Below, in pieces: positions 1 to 8,509 of a stretch of DNA of 64,000 bases. The position numbers and the translations under genes are program-made. Origin of the DNA: Ferrimonas aestuarii (GTDB lineage Bacteria > Pseudomonadota > Gammaproteobacteria > Enterobacterales > Shewanellaceae). Below the pieces are notes generated by a model that worked only from the letters and a program-made list of their open reading frames with translations, was not told the DNA's origin and searched no databases. Position 1 is the first letter of the stretch. The number at the start of each line of letters is the position of its first letter. The DNA lies in the NCBI RefSeq assembly GCF_005116665.1, contig NZ_SWCJ01000020.1, positions 1 to 64,000 on the forward strand, given 5' to 3'.

Positions 1-86
1 TCTACCTGTTCAACCACAGATAATTTAAAGGCCATTGGGTAATCACGCTGCGAGCGTCTGCGTCGCTTGGGCTCTACCTTTTCCAT
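1..86 (-). CDS. Transposase OrfA, IS3-like, N-terminus only (partial)
   Basis: Only the first 28 codons are present. They give a very basic start (MEKVEPKRRRRSQRDYP) followed by MAFKLSVVEQVE, which resembles the first helix of the helix-turn-helix domain of IS3-family OrfA proteins. OrfA binds the element ends and is usually joined by frameshifting to the DDE integrase OrfB. The start is the ATG at 86, with GGAGACC just upstream. Another small HTH protein is possible, but the adjacent inverted-repeat-like sequence favours a transposase. Confidence 0.5.
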   Translation of the reverse strand, partial: MEKVEPKRRRRSQRDYPMAFKLSVVEQV

Positions 87-101
87 AATAGGTCTCCAAT
101 G

Positions 102-126
102 TGTAAACCTATTTCAGGACGGGTCA
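102..126. repeat. Probable terminal inverted repeat of the IS
   Basis: On the minus strand the sequence begins TGACCCGTCC and runs toward the transposase start 16 bases further on. The TGA start and its place directly outside orfA fit an IS3-family end. The partner repeat is outside the window. Confidence 0.4.
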
Positions 127-133
127 TTTCTTG

Positions 134-167
134 AAAAAAAGCCCCTTAGTACTCTAAGGGGCTTTTG
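134..167. terminator. Bidirectional Rho-independent terminator
   Basis: A perfect 10-bp stem (AGCCCCTTAG, 140-149, with 154-163) with a TACT loop. It is flanked by A7 on the left and T4 on the right, so it can end transcription from both sides. It lies just downstream of the DUF5692 gene read leftward. Confidence 0.85.
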
Positions 168-186
168 CTTTCTGAGCTAAAGGAGA

Positions 187-1122
187 TTAGCGGTTTTCTT
201 CAACCACCAATTTGTAGGGTTTGGTATCGGAGAAGATCTCATCTTTAAGCGGGTTGAGCTTGTGCTTGCGGATTTTGTAGAACTGATACACGAACAGTGC
301 CACGTTCGCCACAAGAGCCACAAAGCTGGCAGCGAAGAACGCATTTGGATCGCGAGTTGCTGGAACCGGTGCAATCACATCAACAAACTGCGGTACGGAC
401 ATAACAAACATGATCCACAGAGCTAGAGTGGCCGCGCGGTGCTGTAGCCACGCCCCTTTCTTAATAAAGAAGGCTGGGATAGTACAAGACAGCAATAGAA
501 CCACGCCGGCGTAGAAGGAGTGATCGGTAATGCAGTTGTAGGTATAAGCAAAGTTCCAAAGATCGTAAGCGATAATCCAAGCCCAGATCATATCTGGCCA
601 GATCATATCTTTAGATTTATCTTTGGAGATCATAATACCAGCCCATCCGCAGATGGTAATAATATTAAGCAGACCAGCAATGCCGTTCATGATATTCCAA
701 GAGCCGGACATCAGCCATAGGTTGTCAATTACTTCGCCATCCCAGGCTGCAAAAGTATAAACCTGGAAGTCTCGAAGGCAGGCTTCAAAAATATTTAAGG
801 CCAGAATAAAGGCTGGGAACGCGAGCGCCCACTTATTTTTTTGCAGACTGGGTATGTAACGGATGGCCATGAAGCCCAGCGCACCAGCGAGAGCAGAATA
901 GGTTTTCACCCAGTTAAACCAGTTGCCTGTACCGTATTCGTTGCCGGGAGCGGCGGTGGTAGGCCAAACGTAGATGGTTAATCCGATGGGAAGAATAAGG
1001 AATAGCAGTAAGCCACCCCACATGGTGGTACGGCCAAACTCATTGAGCGCCATCAGGGCGACCAAGACGGCAAATGCGATTGCCCAACCCTCAATACCGG
1101 GGACGTTATAGAAAAAACCCAT
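187..1122 (-). CDS. DUF5692 family multi-pass membrane protein
   Basis: A 311-residue very hydrophobic protein with about eight predicted membrane helices, short loops rich in Trp and a charged C-terminal tail (KIRKHKLNPLKDEIF...). I recognise it as DUF5692, a family of unknown function found in marine gammaproteobacteria and other bacteria; this is recall of the family's look, not a search. I see no catalytic motif. The start is the ATG giving MGFFYNVPG, because GGAG lies 9 bases upstream; a start 13 codons further upstream lacks this. The gene stands alone, with its own terminator (134-167) and a palindromic candidate operator 59 bases upstream of the start. Confidence 0.7.
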   Translation of the reverse strand: MGFFYNVPGIEGWAIAFAVLVALMALNEFGRTTMWGGLLLFLILPIGLTIYVWPTTAAPGNEYGTGNWFNWVKTYSALAGALGFMAIRYIPSLQKNKWALAFPAFILALNIFEACLRDFQVYTFAAWDGEVIDNLWLMSGSWNIMNGIAGLLNIITICGWAGIMISKDKSKDMIWPDMIWAWIIAYDLWNFAYTYNCITDHSFYAGVVLLLSCTIPAFFIKKGAWLQHRAATLALWIMFVMSVPQFVDVIAPVPATRDPNAFFAASFVALVANVALFVYQFYKIRKHKLNPLKDEIFSDTKPYKLVVEENR

Positions 1123-1589
1123 AACTATTATCTCCAACTGTAAATGATGAGCCGCAATCATTTAAATATGGTTGAGAGAAATTAATCACTCGCGATAATA
1201 GTGAGTAATTAATAAGTTAGCCATATTTAGCGCAAGCGTACCCGCAATGGTGTGCCCATCGAATATATAACAATGTGTCGTGCTTCAAGTAAATAAGAAA
1301 CCAAAGTGTTTCTTCGAATAATATTTAAGTTTTCAGGCGTTATAAAACTCTCAATTTGGTCATCCGATTCCGCATATTTAAAGTACGCTTGTTTGGATTA
1401 TTTTTTATTGTGGCCGATCACATTTTTTACAACGAATAGAGTAATTGCTCTAGTTGTTGTGGTTCGACGTCTTCAACCAGTGCAGAGTTCTTCGGGGAGG
1501 CTCTTTGCCAGTGATTCCTTTCAACAGGGGCACCGAAGCGCAAAATCTGATACCTTAGCGCCCGCAATCCCGAGCCTTGTTGGAACCTC
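1123..1589. other. 467-bp AT-rich gap between DUF5692 gene and truC
   Basis: I see no convincing gene here. Short ORFs on both strands have no family look. The gap must hold the promoter of the DUF5692 gene, with a palindrome at 1181-1213, and the truC promoter. In E. coli a small gene, yqcC, sits directly upstream of truC; I looked for a YqcC-like frame in 1300-1590 and did not find one. Confidence 0.5.
1181..1213. promoter_or_regulatory. Interrupted palindrome, candidate operator
   Basis: Arms ATTAATCACTC and GAGTAATTAAT (10 of 11 bases complementary) are separated by 11 bases. The site lies 59-91 bases upstream of the DUF5692 start and has no T-tract, so it looks like a dimeric regulator site more than a terminator. 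The regulator is unknown. Confidence 0.4.
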
Positions 1590-2351
1590 ATGATTAAGAT
1601 TTTGTTTGAAGATGAGCACCTAGTTGTGGTGCATAAGCCATCCGGATTATTGGTGCATCGAAGTTGGCTGGCTAAGCGAGAGACGGAGTTTGCCATGCAG
1701 ATGGTGCGCGATCTCGTGGGCTGTCATGTATTCCCGCTGCATCGACTGGATCGGCCGACGTCAGGCATCTTGGTATTTGCAAAGTCGTCTGAGATCGCCA
1801 AATTGATGCAGCCCCAATTTACTGAACGAGGAATTGATAAGCATTATTTGGCGTTAGTGCGAGGGTATGTGAATGAGGCTGGGCATCTGGACTATCCGCT
1901 GAAAGAGGAGTTGGACAAGATTGCCGATGCACGGGCGGATCAGGACAAGGAACCGCAAGAGGCGGTGACTGACTATTGGCCGTTACACCAAGTTGAGCTG
2001 CCTTTTGCTGTGGGCCGTTATCAAACCAGCCGCTACTCTTTGGTGGCCATGAAACCGTTGACGGGACGCAAGCATCAACTTCGGCGGCATATGGCACACC
2101 TTCGCCATCCGATAATCGGTGATACCACCCATGGTGACGGTCGACACAATAAGTTTTATCGAGAGCAGTATCAGAGTCAGCGTTTGTGGTTGATTGCCAA
2201 AGCGCTCTGTTTTGATCACCCGGTCAGTGGTGAACGTATCTCTATCGAAACTGATTTAGAGCAGGAGTGGATCACCCTGTTCGAGCAGTTTGGATGGTCC
2301 ACCGAGCAGTCTGGCTATCAAGTGTTGAAGATGGGGCTAGCTGGGCTCTGA
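1590..2351 (+). CDS. truC: tRNA pseudouridine(65) synthase TruC
   Basis: TruC isomerises uridine 65 in the acceptor/T-stem region of some tRNAs. The 253-residue protein is of the RluA-type pseudouridine synthase fold without an S4 domain: FEDEHLVVVHKPSGLLVHRS at residues 6-25 and the catalytic motif HRLDRPTSG at 51-59 with Asp54 as nucleophile, then the RxHQLRRH segment near 165-172 that closes the core. Length is close to the E. coli protein (260 aa). The next functional gene is yqcA, as in E. coli, but the usual upstream neighbour yqcC is absent here. Confidence 0.93.
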   Translation: MIKILFEDEHLVVVHKPSGLLVHRSWLAKRETEFAMQMVRDLVGCHVFPLHRLDRPTSGILVFAKSSEIAKLMQPQFTERGIDKHYLALVRGYVNEAGHLDYPLKEELDKIADARADQDKEPQEAVTDYWPLHQVELPFAVGRYQTSRYSLVAMKPLTGRKHQLRRHMAHLRHPIIGDTTHGDGRHNKFYREQYQSQRLWLIAKALCFDHPVSGERISIETDLEQEWITLFEQFGWSTEQSGYQVLKMGLAGL

Positions 2352-2379
2352 ACGGATGCCGATAATTTTACGCACTTTC

Positions 2380-2568
2380 GGCTGATGTTCTGAGCTGAAG
2401 TAGCTTAAACGCCTGACTCTCTGACGCTTTAGATGGAATTTGTGGTGCTGGCGACGTGTGCGTTGGCGATACTGCATTTGGGCTCCCAAGAGGTTCGTAT
2501 TGCGCCGTTACGGGGCATACAGTAAGGTGGAATTTGGATTTTATCAAGTCATTAACAGGTAAGTTTTT
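2380..2568 (+). pseudogene. Possible decayed DUF3301-like gene between truC and yqcA
   Basis: No single frame is open across this gap. One frame gives an Arg/Trp-rich stretch (RFRWNLWCWRRVRWRY) and ends KVEFGFYQVINR before a stop at about 2565; another frame supplies HLGSQEVR in between. Together these weakly resemble a DUF3301 protein (Arg-rich centre, then an FEF-type strand and a terminal LPPYR-like segment), a small protein I recall beside truC and this flavodoxin in Vibrio-type genomes. If so it carries more than one frameshift. The resemblance is faint and could be chance. Confidence 0.22.
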
Positions 2569-3039
2569 ATGGCGAAAATCAGCCTTGTGGTTGGCTCCGT
2601 TTACGGCGGCGCAGAGGCGGTTGCTCAGCAGCTGCAATCGGCATTAGATCAGGCAGGACATCAAGCATCCATCAGTGATGCACAAACGGCAACATCACTG
2701 GTCTCTGAGGCGGCCGACGCTTGGTTGGTCGTCACTTCCACCACCGGCAGCGGTGATCTCCCTGATACCATTTTGCCGTTATTTCTGTCGTTGCAGTCCG
2801 AATTTCCTATGTTGCCTGACTTAAAGTACGGTGTGGTTGCTTTAGGAGACTCGAGCTACGGCGACACCTTTTGTGGTGGTGGCCGCCAATTTGGCCAACT
2901 GCTGGAAGAGCTGGGCGCAAAGGAGTTGTGTCCGCTTTTGACCATCGATGCTTGTGAGCATTTTGATGGGGCTCCGGTTGCGCTAGAATGGCTTCCGAAT
3001 TGGTTAACTCAACTACAACAACAAACAACCAAAGTATAA
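2569..3039 (+). CDS. yqcA: YqcA flavodoxin-like protein
   Basis: A 156-residue short-chain flavodoxin domain. The FMN phosphate loop is GSVYGGAEA (residues 9-17); the isoalloxazine loops are TSTTGSGDLPD (about 56-66) and ALGDSSYGDTFCGGG (about 91-105). It matches E. coli YqcA (149 aa), an FMN electron carrier of MioC type whose physiological partner is unsettled. Position beside truC is the E. coli arrangement. The ptsG start lies only 4 bases beyond its stop, so the two are probably cotranscribed. Confidence 0.88.
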   Translation: MAKISLVVGSVYGGAEAVAQQLQSALDQAGHQASISDAQTATSLVSEAADAWLVVTSTTGSGDLPDTILPLFLSLQSEFPMLPDLKYGVVALGDSSYGDTFCGGGRQFGQLLEELGAKELCPLLTIDACEHFDGAPVALEWLPNWLTQLQQQTTKV

Positions 3040-3043
3040 TTTT

Positions 3044-4465
3044 ATGCCTCAACAGTGGTTCCCGAACCTTCAACGCATCGGCAAAGCGCTGATGGTGCCA
3101 GTGGCGGTACTGCCAGCCGCTGGTTTGCTACTCGGGCTGGGAACCAGTCCTCTTGAGTTCTTTCCTGATCTTCTTCAAGGGGTGATGTTACAAACCGGTA
3201 CCGTCATCTTCCAGCTTCTGCCGATGTTGTTTGCCATCGCACTGGCCCTCTCTTTCTGTTATCACGACGGCTCCGCGGCCATCGCGGCGGTGATAGGTTA
3301 CGGAGTGCTGTTGGCAACCATGTCGGTGTTCGCACAAGCCTATGATTTTGAAACTCAGGCCCTACTTGGGTTTGACACCCTCAATACGGGCGTCATTGGC
3401 GGGGTGCTCAGTGGCGGATTGACTGCGCTGGTGTATCGGCGCTTCTATCGAGTTGAGTTGCCGGAGTGGCTGGCGTTTTTCTCTGGTCGCCGCCTCGTTC
3501 CTATGGTTAACGTTATCGCAGCGATTGCCCTTGGGGCTTTGCTGTCTCAGCTGTGGCCTTGGATGGAAGTGGCCCTTGAGCAGTTCTCTCATTGGGTACT
3601 CTACCAACATCCAAAGTTTGCATGGATGGTTTACGGCATGGTGGAGCGATTGTTGATTCCGCTGGGGCTGCACCACATCTGGAATGTGCCGTTCTTCTAT
3701 GAGGTCGGGCAGTTTACGACGAACACTGGTGCGGTCATACAAGGGGAAGTTGGGCGCTTTCTCGCCGGAGATCCGTCAGCGGGCCATCTGGCTGGTGGTT
3801 ACTTTATCAAGGTGTGGGGGCTGCCTGCGGCCGCCCTCGCGATGTGGCGCAGCGCCGATACCAAACAGCAGCGGCAAACCGCAGGAGTGATGTTGTCGGC
3901 AGCGCTAACCTGTGCCATTACCGGGGTAACCGAGCCGGTTGAGTTTGCGTTTCTGTTTGTAGCACCGCTGTTGTATCTGCTTCATGCGGTGTTGACTGGG
4001 GTGGCCTACTTGATTGCCATCAACGTTGAGTTTCATCATGGCTTGGTATTTTCTCAAGGATTATTAGATTTCTCCCTGTTCTATCACTTAAGCCGAAACA
4101 CCCAGTTCTTTTGGATTCTAGGTCCGTTCTATGCCGGTATCTATTTTCTGGTATTTCGGTTTGCCATCATGCGCTTTAACCTACCAACCCCTGGGCGCAC
4201 ATCCCATCGCCCAACTTCACCAACCAATGCCAGTCAAATTGTCACCGCTTTGGGAGGTCGAGAGAACTTGTTAGAGATTGACGCCTGCCTGACTCGTTTG
4301 CGGATGAAGGTGAAAGACGTGGAACTGGTACAGCAGCAACATCTGATTGGCCTTGGGGCGAAAGGGGTCGTTGTGATTGGCAAGGGCGTTCAAGTGGTCT
4401 TTGGCCCCAAAGCGGAACGCCTTAGAGCCGAAATCATGTCTTTATCGTCCGTAGACCGAGTGTAG
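3044..4465 (+). CDS. ptsG: PTS glucose-specific permease EIICB
   Basis: Inner-membrane permease of the phosphotransferase system that takes up and phosphorylates glucose. The 473-residue protein (E. coli PtsG 477) has the EIIC membrane domain (about 1-380), with GLHHIWNVPF at 208-217 and GVTEPVEF at 294-301, both typical of PtsG more than NagE, then a linker and an EIIB domain with the phosphorylated cysteine in DACLTRLR (Cys415). No EIIA domain is fused, so a separate Crr-type EIIA is needed. No clear Shine-Dalgarno precedes the ATG 4 bases after yqcA, so translation may be coupled. It converges on the DUF3718 gene with 8 bases between the stops. A related PTS sugar cannot be excluded. Confidence 0.88.
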   Translation: MPQQWFPNLQRIGKALMVPVAVLPAAGLLLGLGTSPLEFFPDLLQGVMLQTGTVIFQLLPMLFAIALALSFCYHDGSAAIAAVIGYGVLLATMSVFAQAYDFETQALLGFDTLNTGVIGGVLSGGLTALVYRRFYRVELPEWLAFFSGRRLVPMVNVIAAIALGALLSQLWPWMEVALEQFSHWVLYQHPKFAWMVYGMVERLLIPLGLHHIWNVPFFYEVGQFTTNTGAVIQGEVGRFLAGDPSAGHLAGGYFIKVWGLPAAALAMWRSADTKQQRQTAGVMLSAALTCAITGVTEPVEFAFLFVAPLLYLLHAVLTGVAYLIAINVEFHHGLVFSQGLLDFSLFYHLSRNTQFFWILGPFYAGIYFLVFRFAIMRFNLPTPGRTSHRPTSPTNASQIVTALGGRENLLEIDACLTRLRMKVKDVELVQQQHLIGLGAKGVVVIGKGVQVVFGPKAERLRAEIMSLSSVDRV

Positions 4466-4473
4466 CGGGGAGT

Positions 4474-4812
4474 TTACTCCGTGTACCACACTTCGTATTT
4501 TGGCTGAGTCATGGCGATATCGGTGATGGACACTTGTCCTCGATAGTAGCGAGTTCGCACGTAACTGGAGATCTTAGTTGCACCATAGCTTTCTGCGAAG
4601 CTGGCGACGTCTTCCCCATTACAAACTAGCTTGGGTAATACCCGATATGGGTTGACTCGATAAGTTCTCATTGCGTTCCTAAATTGCACTTTGCTGTTGG
4701 TGAGCGATGCTTTACAGGTTTCAATTAGTGATTGTTCCATTGCTGGAGTGAATTTCGCTTGAGCAGGGAAGGCAAACAGTGCCGCAACGGCAAGCGTAGT
4801 GAGCATTTTCAT
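4474..4812 (-). CDS. Secreted DUF3718 family protein
   Basis: A 112-residue small protein with a signal peptide (MKMLTTLAVAALFAFPAQA, cleavage after AQA). The mature part carries an LVCNGEDVASFAESYGA segment that I recognise from DUF3718, small periplasmic proteins of unknown function in Shewanella and Vibrio relatives. Two cysteines (in ETCKAS and LVCNG) could form a disulfide. The start is the ATG with AAGGACG 6 bases upstream and the signal peptide beginning at once; an upstream in-frame start would add ten non-signal residues. Confidence 0.72.
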   Translation of the reverse strand: MKMLTTLAVAALFAFPAQAKFTPAMEQSLIETCKASLTNSKVQFRNAMRTYRVNPYRVLPKLVCNGEDVASFAESYGATKISSYVRTRYYRGQVSITDIAMTQPKYEVWYTE

Positions 4813-4991
4813 AGTGACGTCCTTAGTGGCTAACGTGATCAAGGATCGTCAATAAGCATGGCGGAGCTTGCCGAAGAGGAAGGTAACAAAGGGTTAGAGA
4901 GTGTGTCTCTGAGCTTTGGGATGTTTAGCTCAAATACTAAGGCTTGAATCGACGGGCGTTTAAAATGCTTAAATGTGTCTATGCTGAAACA

Positions 4992-5016
4992 AAAACGGCC
5001 GCACTGCGGCCGTTTT
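4992..5016 (-). terminator. Terminator downstream of dapD
   Basis: Stem AAAACGGCCGC (4992-5002) pairs with 5006-5016 around ACT. T-runs are present on both strands, so it works for leftward transcripts from glnD-dapD and possibly for rightward ones. Confidence 0.85.
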
Positions 5017-5029
5017 CTGGTGTAGCGGC

Positions 5030-5854
5030 TTACTCTGCGCTACGTAGCAGCTCGTTGATGCCAACTTTACTGCGTGTCTTTGCATCCACCTTTTTCACGA
5101 TGATTGCGGCGTACAGGTTGCAGTCGCCACTGGAGGATGGAAGGGTGCCCGATACCACTACGGAGCCTGCTGGTACGCGGCCGTAATGAATCTCACCAGT
5201 CTCACGGTCGTAGATGCGGGTGCTCTGGCCGATGTAAACGCCCATAGAGATCACTGAGCCCTCTTCAACGATTACCCCTTCTACCACTTCGGAGCGTGCA
5301 CCGATAAAGCAGTTGTCTTCGATAATGGTTGGGGCTGCTTGCAGTGGCTCTAATACGCCACCGATACCAACACCGCCGGACAGGTGGACGTTTTTGCCGA
5401 TTTGAGCGCATGAACCAACGGTGGCCCAAGTGTCTACCATGGTACCTTCATCAACGTAGGCTCCAAGGTTAACGTAAGAGGGCATCAGTACGGTGTTCTT
5501 GCCGATAAAGGCGCCTTGACGAACGGTGGCAGGCGGAACCACTCGGATGCTCTCTTCGCGGAAGCGAGCATCGTCATAATCGGCAAATTTCATCGGTACT
5601 TTGTCGAAGTAACGGGTTTCTGCACCATCCATGACTTGATTGTCGAACAGGCGGAATGACAATAGCACCGCCTTTTTCAGCCACTCATTGACCACCCATT
5701 TACCGTCTTTCTTTTCAGCAACACGGGCCTGCCCTTTATCTAGCATGTCTAGCGCCTGTTTTACGTCGGCGATAAGCTCGGCGTTGGCGTTAGCAGGGGT
5801 AATGTCAGCACGCAGTTCAAATGCAGCCTCAATCCGTTGTTGCAATTCGGTCAT
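5030..5854 (-). CDS. dapD: Tetrahydrodipicolinate N-succinyltransferase DapD
   Basis: Transfers succinyl from succinyl-CoA to tetrahydrodipicolinate in the lysine/diaminopimelate pathway. The 274 residues equal the E. coli length. An alpha-helical N-terminal domain (1-100) is followed by a left-handed beta-helix of hexapeptide repeats (about 100-235, e.g. IGKNVHLSGGVGIGG). The start is the ATG of MTELQQRIEAAFE, which has GAGGA 9 bases upstream and reproduces the family length. It lies 19 bases after glnD on the same strand, so the two are likely cotranscribed. Confidence 0.97.
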   Translation of the reverse strand: MTELQQRIEAAFELRADITPANANAELIADVKQALDMLDKGQARVAEKKDGKWVVNEWLKKAVLLSFRLFDNQVMDGAETRYFDKVPMKFADYDDARFREESIRVVPPATVRQGAFIGKNTVLMPSYVNLGAYVDEGTMVDTWATVGSCAQIGKNVHLSGGVGIGGVLEPLQAAPTIIEDNCFIGARSEVVEGVIVEEGSVISMGVYIGQSTRIYDRETGEIHYGRVPAGSVVVSGTLPSSSGDCNLYAAIIVKKVDAKTRSKVGINELLRSAE

Positions 5855-5873
5855 CGAATGAATCCTCAGAGTG

Positions 5874-8459
5874 TTAGTCAATATCTAATGCTTGGGTCAG
5901 GTTAGTTCTAAATTCCTGTTGTTGGCTTTCCGATAGTGCAGTGCCGTCGCTGTTGGCGAGTAGGAACAGATCTTCCGCTTTCTCACCGACGGTGGTGATC
6001 TTGGCGGCGTGAATGGTTAATCCACAACTATCGACGACTTGACCTACGCGCGCCAGCAAACCGGGGGAGTCTAATGTCAATAATTCGACCATAGAGCCCT
6101 GTTTACGCTTACCGGGGAGGAAATTAACCTGAGTACGAACCTTAAACTGTCGCATACGCCTTGGCAATGGCCGTGAGCGCAGTTTTGTTGGTGCAGGGGA
6201 CAGCAGGGTGCGAATCAGGCTATTACGTATGCTGTTGATGCGTGATGGGTGATTCACCGGGCTGCCATCCTGCTCTAGGATGATCAGGCTATCGAGGGCA
6301 AAGCCATCCTTAGTGGTGAATAACTGAGCGTCATGCACTTGGACGTTTTTACCATCAAGTAGCGCCATAATGGCGGCGAATAAGCCCGGCCGGTCAGGGC
6401 AGTAGATAAACAGCTCAGTGCCGCCGCTGACCTGATGATCGGTGACTTCGATGATGGGCTGGTTGTCAGAACGCTCCATCAGCGCTTGGGCGTGCATGCT
6501 GATCTGCTGTGGGTTAAACCGCAGGAAGTAATCGGCACTTAGGTGCTCCCAGATGGGGCCGATGTTTCCATTGTCTAGCCCTTGCTTAGCCAACAGACTG
6601 AGGGCTTTGTTCTGGTTTTCGCGGATTTTTGCGCGGGTATCCACTGGTTTTTCAAGGCCATTGAGTAACATCCCTCGGGTGCTCTGATACAACTGGCGCA
6701 GCAGGGAGCCTTTCCAGTTGTTCCACAGGTTGTCGTTGGTGGCGCAGATGTCGGCGACGGTCAAGCAGTAGAGATAGCTTAGGCGAGTGCTGTCGCTGAC
6801 CACTTCAGCAAAGGCTTTGACCACATCAGGGTCGTTAATGTCTCGCCGCTGAGCGGTGACTGACATGATGAGGTGATTGCGTACCAACCAGGCGACTAGT
6901 CGCCCATCGTGGTCATTGAGGCCGTGCTGCTGGCAAAATTGCAAGGTGTCTTCTGCGCCCAGTTCACTGTGGTCACCACCTCGTCCCTTGGCGATGTCGT
7001 GGAAGATGGCGGCCAGCACCAGCAATCCCTTTTTCGGAAGTTGGTCGATAAGCACGCTACCAAGAGGGAAGATCTCTTTATGGGCTGGGTCGGCAAAGCG
7101 CTCAATGAACTGCAGCAATCGATGGGTGTGTTCGTCCACGGTGAACGCGTGGAACAGATCAAACTGCATCTGGCCAACAATCTTTTTCCACGGCTTAAGG
7201 TAACTGGCCATGATCCCATGACGGTGCATCAGTGATAGGGCTTTGATGCCGTTGGGGTGGCGAAGAATCAGCATAAATTGACGTCGGCACTCCGGCAGAT
7301 CGCTCAGAGGGTGCTTCAATTTGCGGCGAAGGTTCCGCAGCAAACGTAGGGTGGGGGCAGCCACGATGGTGATTTCTGGATCCGATGCCGCATGAATAAA
7401 CAGCGTGAGGATGTTCTGCGGCTGTTCGAAGACGCCATCGTGTTTGGCGTTGATGTAGCGACCGGCTTTCTCAAAGTGGTCATCGAGCTCGACGACCATG
7501 TCATCGTTGACCATTTGTGGCAGCGCACTGCGCTTAAACAGTTGCAGTAGCATCTGATTCAGCTCTCGTACCGCACGAATGGTGCGGTAATAACGTTTCA
7601 TCATCTGCTCTACGGGCAACTGAGTGCCTTGTTTATACCCCAACAGTTCCGCCACCTTGGGCTGGTGATCAAACAGCAATCTGTCTTCGGCACGACCGGC
7701 GGTGAGATGCAGGGCGAATCGAACTCGCCATAAAAAGTCGCGACAGGCATTCAGCTCCTCAAGTTCCTCTTTGGTCAAGAAGTCGTGGGAAACCAACTCA
7801 GCCAAACAGGAGGCATTGAAGTGACGCATTGCCACCCAAGTGATGGTTTGTACGTCTCGTAAACCGCCGGGGCAAGATTTGAGGTTGGGCTCCAGATCAA
7901 AGGCGGAGGACTTTTGATGTCTGGCTCGTTGTTCGTCTCGCTTGGCGACATAGAAAGGCTCCAGCGGCCAAAAGTCAGGGACGTCCAAGCGGGCCAACAG
8001 TTGTTGATACAGGGCGGCGTCACCACAAACCAGCCTCGATTCCAGCAAGTTGGTAGCGATGGTGATGTCACCCATGGCCTGCTCAAAGGTCTCTTCGACG
8101 GTTCGAACTGAATGGCCCACGTCCAATTTGCAGTCCCATAAGATGGTCAGAAGTTGCCCTAGTGCGGCTTCGGTCTCTTGAGAGCATCGCTCTTCAGTCA
8201 GTACCAGCAGATCGATGTCGGAGTTTGGGTGTAGCTCGCCTCGGCCATAGCCGCCAACCGCTACCAATGTGGCGGAGCACTCCCCCAGAGCTAGGTGCTG
8301 CCAAAGCTGTTGAAGTAGGGCGTCGATCTGTCCGGCACGTTCGGCCAACAACACGCCGATGCTTTCACCATCGATAAAACGCTGTTGCAGTTGTTGTCGA
8401 TGTTGTTGTAACTGCTGCTTGAGTTCAGCTGGAGAGGGAAGGGTAGTTGAAGGCTTCAT
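5874..8459 (-). CDS. glnD: Bifunctional PII uridylyltransferase / uridylyl-removing enzyme GlnD
   Basis: Senses glutamine and controls nitrogen assimilation by adding or removing UMP on PII proteins. 861 residues. The nucleotidyltransferase motif GGYGRGELHPNSDIDLL lies at about 69-85, the HD hydrolase motif FHDIAKGRGGDHS at about 486-498, and two ACT domains occupy the last 190 residues (GTELFIYCPDRPGLFAAI, then VELLTLDSPGLLARVG). All catalytic motifs look intact. The ATG giving MKPSTT follows AGGACAG; an earlier in-frame start overlaps the map terminator and is unlikely. Confidence 0.97.
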   Translation of the reverse strand: MKPSTTLPSPAELKQQLQQHRQQLQQRFIDGESIGVLLAERAGQIDALLQQLWQHLALGECSATLVAVGGYGRGELHPNSDIDLLVLTEERCSQETEAALGQLLTILWDCKLDVGHSVRTVEETFEQAMGDITIATNLLESRLVCGDAALYQQLLARLDVPDFWPLEPFYVAKRDEQRARHQKSSAFDLEPNLKSCPGGLRDVQTITWVAMRHFNASCLAELVSHDFLTKEELEELNACRDFLWRVRFALHLTAGRAEDRLLFDHQPKVAELLGYKQGTQLPVEQMMKRYYRTIRAVRELNQMLLQLFKRSALPQMVNDDMVVELDDHFEKAGRYINAKHDGVFEQPQNILTLFIHAASDPEITIVAAPTLRLLRNLRRKLKHPLSDLPECRRQFMLILRHPNGIKALSLMHRHGIMASYLKPWKKIVGQMQFDLFHAFTVDEHTHRLLQFIERFADPAHKEIFPLGSVLIDQLPKKGLLVLAAIFHDIAKGRGGDHSELGAEDTLQFCQQHGLNDHDGRLVAWLVRNHLIMSVTAQRRDINDPDVVKAFAEVVSDSTRLSYLYCLTVADICATNDNLWNNWKGSLLRQLYQSTRGMLLNGLEKPVDTRAKIRENQNKALSLLAKQGLDNGNIGPIWEHLSADYFLRFNPQQISMHAQALMERSDNQPIIEVTDHQVSGGTELFIYCPDRPGLFAAIMALLDGKNVQVHDAQLFTTKDGFALDSLIILEQDGSPVNHPSRINSIRNSLIRTLLSPAPTKLRSRPLPRRMRQFKVRTQVNFLPGKRKQGSMVELLTLDSPGLLARVGQVVDSCGLTIHAAKITTVGEKAEDLFLLANSDGTALSESQQQEFRTNLTQALDID

Positions 8460-8477
8460 GCCGAATGCTGTCCTAAT

Positions 8478-8500
8478 AAAAGGGCTCGCCAAGCGAGCCC
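8478..8500 (-). terminator. Terminator between map and glnD
   Basis: Stem GGGCTCGC (8482-8489) with GCGAGCCC (8493-8500), followed on the minus strand by TTTTATTA. It ends or attenuates map transcription 20 bases before glnD. Confidence 0.8.
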
Positions 8501-8509
8501 CAATTTGAA

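Larger units (their letters stand above)
1..126 (-). mobile_element. End of an IS3-type insertion sequence, cut by window edge
   Basis: The left edge holds the first bases of an insertion sequence read on the minus strand. The evidence is a transposase orfA start at position 86 and, upstream of it, a probable terminal inverted repeat at 102-126, which on the minus strand begins TGACCCGTCCTGAAATAGG. The rest of the element lies outside the window, so neither its completeness nor a target-site duplication can be judged. The family call rests on the look of the end and of the encoded N-terminus and is moderate. Confidence 0.5.

Noticed and set aside
1306..1593. 95-codon plus-strand frame before truC, first considered as yqcC
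   Set aside because: No YqcC motif in any frame, poor start context, composition of AT-rich intergenic DNA.
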